NCBI GenBank assembly: GCA_002319885.1
Contig: DCFT01000027.1
Coordinates: 93,796-107,687 of the forward strand
Reading direction: 5' to 3'
Source: Bacteroidales bacterium UBA1797
GTDB taxonomy: Bacteria; Bacteroidota; Bacteroidia; Bacteroidales; VadinHA17
Length of the DNA: 13,892 nt
Shown: piece by piece, positions 8,395 to 13,892 of the stretch
Layout: the number at the start of each line of letters is the position of its first letter
How positions within the stretch are numbered: the stretch's first letter is position 1
Notes under the pieces: model-generated
What the model was told of the DNA's origin: nothing
Databases searched by the model: none
Seen by the model: only the letters and a program-made list of their open reading frames with translations
Translations under genes and position numbers: made by a program

Positions 8395-8596
8395 AAGGTT
8401 ATAGCTCTTTAGAGTAAATCATTTAATAATTAATTATACAACTGGTAACGCTTCAATGGCAGCAGGGTTACAAAATTCTTTTAAAAGACATTTAAATATT
8501 CAAGATGATGCATGAAGGTCTGATAAGTAACCAGAATATTATATGAAGCGAGGATAAGATTAAACTTCGTAATCCCTGCACAATAAAATAATAGAC

Positions 8597-9238
8597 CTAA
8601 TTAACGGCTGATTTTCTGAAATAAATATCGCCACTTATCGTTTCGAGCTTGATCAGATCACCTCCATTGTTCATTTTCTCTGTAATTTTCATTGGAATTC
8701 CGCTATGCATTTTATTCAGAGCGAGTTCATGGTTTGAATACATTCTGCCGGAGATGGTTGAAAAATCAAGGTCCGCCTTTTTTTCAACAGGTTCTGAGAG
8801 GTCTATGTAGCCACTTATTGATTTTACATTCATATCCCCGGTTTTACCATTAATTGTAATGTCAGCATTAATGGTCTCAACTGAGAGTTTTGTTTTTTCA
8901 GGGACATAGACCTGCCAGTATATGTCAGTCTCATTGCAGCAATTCCTTTTTCCTTTAAAATAATTATCCTTAAAATTTGCCCTGATTGCTACGTTTTGTC
9001 CCGAATCATCAAATGCTGTCACATATGCGTCGTTATCCTTGTTCTCATTGATGTTAACTGATGCCTTAACATAAACTTCATTTTTAGACCATGTCTGAAT
9101 ATTTATAGAATCGGCTATCTGTATTTTTAGTGTAAGTGCTTCCTTCCCGGAAAAATCTATATGTTTTTCAATTATTTGCTGAGCATGGATTGTGCAAGAG
9201 AACAGCCACAACACAGCTAAAATTGCTTGTGATTTCAT
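8597..9238 (-). CDS. Exported DUF4097-like beta-strand repeat protein (short paralogue)
   Basis: This 213-residue protein has a signal peptide (about 1-19, hydrophobic core AILAVLWLFSCTIHA, cleavage before QQ) and no other membrane segment. It should reside in the periplasm or be surface-exposed. Cys14 lies inside the hydrophobic stretch, but a lipobox is not convincing. The mature part shows the DUF4097 pattern of short strands with SISGYIDL (140-147), TISGRMY (161-167) and a final TISGDIYFRK (200-209), suggesting a right-handed beta-solenoid. An adjacent cysteine pair (C100-C101) is a local oddity. It shares its ending with the upstream DUF4097 protein (SVSGNIYLRK), so the two are probably diverged duplicates. 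It is 124 bp downstream of that gene in the sigma/anti-sigma cluster. In Firmicutes, LiaX-type DUF4097 proteins take part in envelope stress responses; a similar job here is inference. Confidence 0.75.
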   Translation of the reverse strand: MKSQAILAVLWLFSCTIHAQQIIEKHIDFSGKEALTLKIQIADSINIQTWSKNEVYVKASVNINENKDNDAYVTAFDDSGQNVAIRANFKDNYFKGKRNCCNETDIYWQVYVPEKTKLSVETINADITINGKTGDMNVKSISGYIDLSEPVEKKADLDFSTISGRMYSNHELALNKMHSGIPMKITEKMNNGGDLIKLETISGDIYFRKSAVN

Positions 9239-9282
9239 AAGAATATGTATTAAAATTTAGACTATTATATTTAAGAAAAGAT

Positions 9283-9340
9283 GATTTCGGATTGGTGATT
9301 TCGGATTGACCTACGGTGAGCAGGTCATGAATCCGAAATC
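9283..9340. repeat. Direct plus inverted GATTTCGGATT repeat hairpin
   Basis: GATTTCGGATTG occurs twice in direct orientation (9283-9294 and 9297-9308). The second copy also pairs with ATCCGAAATC (9331-9340) in a stem extended by TGACCT/AGGTCA (9307-9312 with 9322-9327), leaving a 3-nt bulge and a 9-nt loop. It lies between the two DUF4097 genes, just past the stop of the upstream one. It could attenuate or terminate transcription between them, or stabilise the mRNA end. The word resembles dispersed intergenic repeats of Bacteroidota; its copy number elsewhere in this genome is unknown. Confidence 0.7.
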
Positions 9341-9362
9341 TAAAATCCGTAATTTTAATCAG

Positions 9363-10142
9363 CTAATTCCCTTTCCTCAGATAGATATTTCCGCTTACAG
9401 ATCCGATATTGAATTCGAAGCCTCCTCCGTTAAGCGAATAATTCATCTCATTTCCACCAACTTTCTTAAGATTCTTCTGACTTTCAGAAAAGTCGAAATC
9501 AGAATAGAAGGCGCCCGACACAGTTCTTAACTCCAGGTTAGTTGCTGTTTTCGAAGGAAGGGTGATATCGATATCGCCACTAATTGAATTGACTGATGAA
9601 GATTTGACCGAATTGACACTGCTGTATGTAATATTTATATCTCCACTGATAGTTGAAAGAACAAGTGGTCCGGTCACATCCTTCAGATCAATATTTTGAC
9701 AGGTTTTGATGTCAATCTCATTTTTCATATTCTTTATTGCGACGTTATTGTTTCTTTCACACCCGCTGGTAATCTCAATAGCCAGGTTTTCCGGTACTTT
9801 CATCTTGTATTCACTTCCTCTTGTGAATGGAAGCAAACAGGTTATGGTTATAAGGTTGCCGATTTTCTGCACATCCAGACCAATTCCAGTATTATCGGTT
9901 CCTGCAGGGAAGACCGGTTTTAATCCTTTTGCCTTTGCAGGAGGAGTGAGATCTCCTGAAGTTGAGGTTATGATGATATCAGTTCCGTTGTAACCCTCTA
10001 TGGGCAATGAATCGCTGAAGTCTTTTAGGATAAGTCTTCCATCTTTAGTATTCTGGGTAGTAATTTTGTATTCCTGAGCAGAAAGGATTCCTGCCGAAAA
10101 GAATATTAACAGAGCTATAAGGCTGATTTTCATTTTTTTCAT
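9363..10142 (-). CDS. Exported DUF4097 family beta-strand repeat protein
   Basis: This 259-residue protein starts with a signal peptide (MKKMKISLIALLIFFSAG, cleavage likely after LSAQ near residue 23). A second ATG three codons in (10133) is an equally usable start. The mature chain shows the DUF4097 solenoid pattern: alternating hydrophobic residues with STISGDINI (163-171), SISGDIDI (186-193), TVSGAFY (207-213) and a terminal SVSGNIYLRK (248-257). Such proteins are proposed to form extracytoplasmic beta-solenoids. It follows the anti-sigma gene after 95 bp and precedes a shorter paralogue, so it probably belongs to the regulon of the local ECF sigma factor. It may be a target or a feedback ligand. 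In Bacteroidota this family is repeatedly seen next to ECF sigma genes; the molecular role is unknown. Confidence 0.85.
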   Translation of the reverse strand: MKKMKISLIALLIFFSAGILSAQEYKITTQNTKDGRLILKDFSDSLPIEGYNGTDIIITSTSGDLTPPAKAKGLKPVFPAGTDNTGIGLDVQKIGNLITITCLLPFTRGSEYKMKVPENLAIEITSGCERNNNVAIKNMKNEIDIKTCQNIDLKDVTGPLVLSTISGDINITYSSVNSVKSSSVNSISGDIDITLPSKTATNLELRTVSGAFYSDFDFSESQKNLKKVGGNEMNYSLNGGGFEFNIGSVSGNIYLRKGN

Positions 10143-10237
10143 GACATTTATTATTTAGTAATTAACACTTTAATCAGGCAAACCCGGAATCTGCCACGAT
10201 TTATTTTTAACTGAATTCAATTGTTTCCATTTTTTGC

Positions 10238-11044
10238 TCAGATAAGAACTCGCAGGCTATTCTCAGCTACTGCTCTTACCTCTTTTAATGTGCTTTTATT
10301 TGAAATTATCTCCTGGATTGGTCTCAATGCACTTTTCTCCTTTCTCTCCGCAAGAATGTTTATAAGCGTTACCTGTAACAGGGGATCAGTCTGAAGTGAA
10401 AGTGATTTAACCAGCGAATCAGCCACTGCACGCTGATCGGCAAATCTGGCAAGCGCGTAAGCTGCTGCCATTCTTACATTTACGTTCTTATCATTATTAA
10501 GTGTTTTAACCAGAACATTGATGACATTTTCATCAGCTTTAACTATCCCATTTGCATAATTAACCGCCTGAATTCTGTCACTCGATGATTCTTCTTTCAA
10601 CATAGTGAACATTGTCGCTTTTTTCAGATCAGTTACCTCCGAGCGAAGCTGGTGTAATTCATTTGAAGTATAAGCGTTATTATACCCTCTATGTAATAAC
10701 ATGCCAATTAATGTTCCACAGATAAGCAGAGCAATTCCGGCTGCTACTCTGTAACGGCCAAAGTCATGCCGGGAAATGGAAGGCTCATTTTTTGCAGGGA
10801 CCTTGCTTTCTTCAGTCTTTTTGATCTGACTATACAGCATATGATAAAAATTGATCCTCAATGAGTCATCTGGTTGTACCATTTGATCCTCTGAAAGCAG
10901 ATTAAGTATCCTTTTTAAATCTTTTAATTCATCAAGACATCTTTCACATGTTCCAAGGTGCGTTTCAATCTCCCGACGTTCACCTTCCTCAAGTTTATTA
11001 TCGAGATAATCGATCATCCTGTTATCAACTTCTTCACATTTCAT
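10238..11044 (-). CDS. Zinc-finger anti-sigma factor with periplasmic HEAT-like repeats
   Basis: This 268-residue protein is the likely regulator of the adjacent ECF sigma factor. The N-terminal ZAS/zf-HC2 domain (about 1-45) has the zinc ligands C3, H29, C33 and C36 (HLGTCERC). A linker leads to one transmembrane helix (about 98-118, RVAAGIALLICGTLIGMLL), then a short heptad-like stretch (about 128-150, HQLRSEVTDLKK). The C-terminal part (about 155-268) contains roughly three helical repeats of HEAT type, best seen in VNVRMAAAYALARFADQRAV. Topology puts the zinc domain inside the cell and the HEAT repeats in the periplasm. Known anti-sigma factors of this class hold the sigma factor at the membrane until a signal releases it. 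The HEAT part is probably where a partner binds. The gene starts 10 bp after the sigma gene ends. Confidence 0.88.
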   Translation of the reverse strand: MKCEEVDNRMIDYLDNKLEEGERREIETHLGTCERCLDELKDLKRILNLLSEDQMVQPDDSLRINFYHMLYSQIKKTEESKVPAKNEPSISRHDFGRYRVAAGIALLICGTLIGMLLHRGYNNAYTSNELHQLRSEVTDLKKATMFTMLKEESSSDRIQAVNYANGIVKADENVINVLVKTLNNDKNVNVRMAAAYALARFADQRAVADSLVKSLSLQTDPLLQVTLINILAERKEKSALRPIQEIISNKSTLKEVRAVAENSLRVLI

Positions 11045-11054
11045 GGTTCGCCTT

Positions 11055-11594
11055 TTAAAACTGTTTAAAATATACGCCTCTTAACCGTTTAATAGCTCTG
11101 TGCATTGCTACTTTGATGGCTGGTACCGACTGGTTGAGTATTACAGATATTTCTTCATACTTTAATCCCTGGTACCTGCTGAGTATAATCAGTTCACGCT
11201 GGTCATTGCTCAATGAAGCAAATGATAATTCCAGCCTTTCATAATCTTCTTCAGGAAACCCCTCATTTTCATCAGTGACATCAATAGAATAGGAGTCGGT
11301 GTTTAGAAAAAGTTCCCCTGATCTCTTTTCTTCTTTGCAATAATCAATATGAAGATTCCTTGCCATCTTATACATCCATGCCTTTACACTATATTCGCTT
11401 CTATATGAATTTTTATACCTTATCATTCTGTAAAACAAATTCTGTGTAAGATCCTGACTGACAAGATTATTACGTGTCAGTTTAAGAAAATAATTATAAA
11501 GCCTGACATTATATCTTTCAAACAACACTGACATTTCAGACAGGTTTCCGTCCTTTACATGCTGCATGATTATTTCATCTTCAACTTCCGCCAC
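11055..11594 (-). CDS. ECF-type RNA polymerase sigma factor
   Basis: This 179-residue protein has the two domains of an extracytoplasmic-function sigma factor. Region 2 spans about 21-88, including VSQDLTQNLFYRMIRY and the -10 recognition stretch KAWMYKMARNLHIDYCK. Region 4 spans about 120-173 with a helix-turn-helix in YQGLKYEEISVILNQSVPAI and VAMHRAIKRLRG for the -35 element. The family directs RNA polymerase to stress or surface-function promoters and is held by a co-transcribed anti-sigma factor, here encoded 10 bp downstream. The longest frame begins with GTG at 11594. An ATG at residue 10 (11567) is an alternative that would remove MAEVEDEII and leave both domains whole, so the exact start is uncertain. 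It probably autoregulates its operon, but I could not define its promoter with confidence. Confidence 0.93.
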   Translation of the reverse strand: MAEVEDEIIMQHVKDGNLSEMSVLFERYNVRLYNYFLKLTRNNLVSQDLTQNLFYRMIRYKNSYRSEYSVKAWMYKMARNLHIDYCKEEKRSGELFLNTDSYSIDVTDENEGFPEEDYERLELSFASLSNDQRELIILSRYQGLKYEEISVILNQSVPAIKVAMHRAIKRLRGVYFKQF

Positions 11595-11718
11595 AGTCTG
11601 ATTTTTTTGTCTTTACTATGATTACTTGTAAAGGTACAAATGGTTACATCCAAAAGCGAAATATTTTATTAAATGCAAAAAAAATGGCCCATAGTATATA
11701 TGGACCAGTTTAGGATTT

Positions 11719-11815
11719 CTCTGTGTACCTCAGTGCTTCTCTGCGTCACTCTGTGTAAGTTCTTGATTTTTAATTGCACAGAGAGCCACTGAGGTCACAG
11801 AGGGCCATAGAGTCT
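11719..11815. repeat. Inverted repeat with 10-bp unit structure
   Basis: The left arm reads as four consecutive 10-mers beginning CTCTGTGTAC (11719), CTCAGTGCTT (11729), CTCTGCGTCA (11739) and CTCTGTGTAA (11749). The right arm (about 11776-11805) is the complement of the same kind of units, for example CCACTGAGGT and CACAGAGGGC. The arms can fold into an imperfect stem of about 27 nt (left 11719-11745) with one bulge. It sits directly after the stop of the dienelactone hydrolase gene and upstream of the sigma gene. It may act as a terminator or insulator between them. Similar CTCTGTG words are widespread between genes in environmental bacteria, as I recall. Confidence 0.8.
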
Positions 11816-12632
11816 ATTTATTAAAGATTTTTCCGAAGAACACTTTCATATCATTCCATGAGTCTTTGTCAGCCTGAGGATTGTATTCAATAGGCATATT
11901 GAACTTTTTTCCTGTTGCCGTCGCATCAGGGTTAGTAAATGCATGTGTGGCATTAGCATATACTTTTACTGTATTTTCAACGCCAATAGAATCTAACTGA
12001 TGTTTGAACTTGTCCACGTCTTTCATAGAAACAAACTTATCAATTCCGCCCTGACAAACTAGAACCTTTGCTTTAAATAAACTCTTGTCGACAGGCACAC
12101 CGCCCATACCGCCGTGAAAACTTACCACACCTTTCAGATCGGCGCCAAGTTTAGCATAATTAAGCGCCACAAATCCACCGAAGCAATAACCTATTGCTGC
12201 TACATTGTCAGGATCGGTCTGGGGATATTTCTTTAATGTATTAAGAGCAGCATCCAGCAGACTTTTTATCAGATTCGGATCTTTGTATAAGGCACCTGTA
12301 AATTGCTGGGCTTCGGTTGGATTTGCAGCAACTTTCCCATTTCCGAATACATCAACAGCCATTGCTATATATCCAAGAGCTGCAAGCTTCCGAGCTCTCA
12401 TTTTCGGATAATCATTAAGGCCCCACCATTCAGGTACGACAAGAACAGCGGGTCGTTTTCCTTTTACATTTTCATCATAAGCGATAAATCCTTTATAGGT
12501 CATACCGTTTGCCATGTATGACACGGTTTCCTCTTTTATTTTCGGCGATAAACTTCCAGGTTTACCCGGAGTTGAAATACTAACCATAAACAGCGTGATT
12601 AAAATTGTTCTGTAAATAATTTGCTTTTTCAT
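11814..12632 (-). CDS. Secreted dienelactone hydrolase-family alpha/beta hydrolase
   Basis: This 272-residue enzyme belongs to the dienelactone hydrolase (DLH) group. A hydrophobic N-terminus (KKQIIYRTILITLFMVSIST) indicates export to the periplasm or membrane anchoring, unlike classical cytoplasmic DLH. The catalytic triad is visible: nucleophile C150 in GYCFGG, D198 in GGIDKF, and H230 in ATHAFTNP. The conserved E68 of PEWWG is also present. The intact Cys-Asp-His triad predicts an active hydrolase of lactones or esters. The true substrate is unknown, and exported Bacteroidota homologues need not act on dienelactone. It ends at a TAG overlapping the edge of an inverted repeat. It is transcribed divergently from an NADPH-dependent oxidoreductase 164 bp away, which may share control but is not obviously in the same pathway. 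Confidence 0.92.
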   Translation of the reverse strand: MKKQIIYRTILITLFMVSISTPGKPGSLSPKIKEETVSYMANGMTYKGFIAYDENVKGKRPAVLVVPEWWGLNDYPKMRARKLAALGYIAMAVDVFGNGKVAANPTEAQQFTGALYKDPNLIKSLLDAALNTLKKYPQTDPDNVAAIGYCFGGFVALNYAKLGADLKGVVSFHGGMGGVPVDKSLFKAKVLVCQGGIDKFVSMKDVDKFKHQLDSIGVENTVKVYANATHAFTNPDATATGKKFNMPIEYNPQADKDSWNDMKVFFGKIFNK

Positions 12633-12796
12633 ATTCTATTAATTTTTGGTTTTATAGATTCTTGATTTAGTTTAACAATAAGATGCTAAAAAAGTTCTGA
12701 ACATTTAAATTCTTCCGGATCATAACGTTTGTTCTTAATATATTGAACATTGTATAGAATATAGTTGTTTAGTATAGTATAAACAATAAAAAACAT
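12633..12796. promoter_or_regulatory. Divergent promoter region between hydrolase and oxidoreductase genes
   Basis: This very AT-rich 164-bp stretch must carry start signals for both neighbours. A TTTG at 12728-12731 and a TATAGTTG at 12760-12767 resemble the two Bacteroidota promoter elements for the + strand gene. Their spacing (28 nt) does not fit the usual 19-21 nt, so I do not assign a promoter. No strong palindromic operator is visible. Confidence 0.3.
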
Positions 12797-13798
12797 ATGG
12801 AAACTTCACTGTTTGTGTTTGCATCAAGACCATCGGGGTGGCCTTCTTCTGATAATTTCAGAATAGAGACAAAAATACTTGGAGAAATTAAGGAGAATGA
12901 AGTATTGCTGAAATCGTGGTTCATCTCTGTAGATCCATATATGCGTGGACGAATGAATGATGTTAAATCATATGCGCCTTCCTGGAAGATCGGTCAACCA
13001 ATAATTGGAAGTTGTATTGCGAGAGTGGTGGAAAGCAGGAGCAAGTCACTCCATGCTGGTGATGTTGTCGTCGGTACTCTTCCCTGGGCAACTTACTGCA
13101 TAGAAAAAGCAGACAATCTCAGGACAATTGATGTCAGGAATGTTTCCCCCGGCTACTATCTCGGTATTCTGGGAATGCCTGGACTTACTGCATATTTTGG
13201 AATGATGGATATAATCAACCCACAAAAAGGCGAAACTGTAGTTATTTCCGGAGCGGCAGGTGCGGTTGGACTCGTAGCTGGTCAAATAGCAAAAATAAGG
13301 GGATCAAGAGTCATTGGAATTGCCGGAAGTGATGAAAAATGCAGTTTAATTAAAAATAATTTTGGTTTTGATGAAGCTATCAATTATAAAACCTCGAAAT
13401 CAATCAGAAAAGAACTTGAAATCTTGTGCCCGGAAGGAGTAGATGCTTACTTTGACAATGTTGGTGGTGAAGTTACTGATGCAGTTATAGCCAATCTTGA
13501 TTTTCATGCCAGAATTGCATTATGCGGACAGATTTCACAATATAATAATACAAGAATCAGCGTCGGACCTTCAATATTGCCGATGTTACTCACAAAAAGT
13601 GTAAAGTTGCAGGGTTTTATTGTAAGGAATTACAATGACCGGTTTGAAGAAGCTCTTTCACAACTGACTCAATGGGTGAATGACGGGAAGCTTAAATATA
13701 AAGAAACAATCCTGGAGGGTTTTGATAAACTGCCTGAAGCTTTCCTTGGGCTGTTTGGAGGTAAAAATCAGGGTAAGATGCTGGTAAAAACAGATTAA
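12797..13798 (+). CDS. NADP-dependent zinc-independent oxidoreductase, CurA/prostaglandin reductase-like
   Basis: This 333-residue cytoplasmic enzyme belongs to the medium-chain dehydrogenase/reductase superfamily, in the branch of leukotriene B4 dehydrogenase, prostaglandin reductase and E. coli CurA. It shows the N-terminal signature SVDPYMRGRM (44-53), GMPGLTAYFG (126-135), the Rossmann nucleotide-binding motif SGAAGAVGLVAGQIAKIRG (151-169) and FDNVGG (219-224). The zinc ligands of alcohol dehydrogenases are absent, as expected. Known relatives reduce the double bond of alpha,beta-unsaturated ketones and aldehydes using NADPH, which suits detoxification of reactive enones; the actual substrate here is unknown. 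The length matches the family (about 335-345), so the gene is complete. The ATG at 12797 gives the usual start just before the first beta-strand. The 94 bp after the stop hold no further gene. Confidence 0.93.
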   Translation: METSLFVFASRPSGWPSSDNFRIETKILGEIKENEVLLKSWFISVDPYMRGRMNDVKSYAPSWKIGQPIIGSCIARVVESRSKSLHAGDVVVGTLPWATYCIEKADNLRTIDVRNVSPGYYLGILGMPGLTAYFGMMDIINPQKGETVVISGAAGAVGLVAGQIAKIRGSRVIGIAGSDEKCSLIKNNFGFDEAINYKTSKSIRKELEILCPEGVDAYFDNVGGEVTDAVIANLDFHARIALCGQISQYNNTRISVGPSILPMLLTKSVKLQGFIVRNYNDRFEEALSQLTQWVNDGKLKYKETILEGFDKLPEAFLGLFGGKNQGKMLVKTD

Positions 13799-13892
13799 TA
13801 AGACTTATAGTGGCGTGCCGGATATGTAATTACCTGATTACTCAATGTTTTAATAGGCTGTTTTAGATTCTGATATAAGTAATATTAAGTTT

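Noticed and set aside
8478..8487. Palindrome CTTTTAAAAG upstream of the DUF5916 gene
   Set aside because: It is made only of A/T runs bounded by C and G in an AT-rich stretch, which is expected by chance.
11629..11660. Possible Bacteroidota promoter of the sigma gene (TTTC, 21 nt, TACCTTTA on the minus strand)
   Set aside because: Both elements deviate from TTTG and TAnnTTTG, so a chance match in AT-rich DNA is likely.
12205..12521. Plus-strand reading frames opposite the hydrolase gene
   Set aside because: They are antisense shadows of the dienelactone hydrolase coding sequence, with no family signature.

Overview
The window looks like chromosomal DNA from a member of the Bacteroidota, probably an environmental or anaerobic Bacteroidales/Marinilabiliales-like lineage. 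The evidence is AT-rich coding sequence, start sites that mostly lack Shine-Dalgarno motifs, an outer-membrane protein of the DUF5916/CBM9-like type, DUF4097 proteins encoded behind an ECF sigma/anti-sigma pair, and intergenic repeats built on CACAAAGG and CTCTGTGTAC words. The taxonomy is inferred from gene types and was not computed. There are eleven convincing protein genes, no RNA genes, no CRISPR array and no transposase.

Left part (201-5373, + strand): a tight four-gene unit. Two FtsX/MacB-type ABC permeases (201-1469 and 1466-2674, overlapping by ATGA) are followed after 19 bp by a sigma54-dependent NtrC-family response regulator (2694-4070). An 8-bp overlap then leads into a membrane sensor histidine kinase (4063-5373). 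No ATPase is present. The kinase has almost no extracytoplasmic loop, so it may read the state of the membrane or of the permeases rather than a soluble ligand. That is an inference by analogy with Bce-type systems.

Middle part (5743-11594, - strand): in transcription order, an ECF sigma factor with a GTG start, a zinc-finger anti-sigma factor with one membrane helix and periplasmic HEAT-like repeats, two exported DUF4097-type proteins, and a large outer-membrane DUF5916 protein. The first two genes are 10 bp apart. The later gaps (95, 124 and 202 bp) grow progressively, so the DUF5916 gene may have its own promoter. The set resembles an envelope-stress regulon. A 369-bp gene-free stretch with hairpins separates the convergent kinase and DUF5916 genes.

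Right part (11814-13798): a secreted dienelactone hydrolase-family enzyme (- strand) is divergent from a zinc-independent NADPH-dependent oxidoreductase of the CurA/prostaglandin reductase group (+ strand). Between the sigma factor and the hydrolase lies an inverted repeat whose arms are built from 10-bp units.

No wholly new system is evident. The best leads are the HEAT-repeat anti-sigma/DUF4097 locus, the ATPase-less permease plus intramembrane-sensing kinase unit, and the helical-period intergenic repeats.
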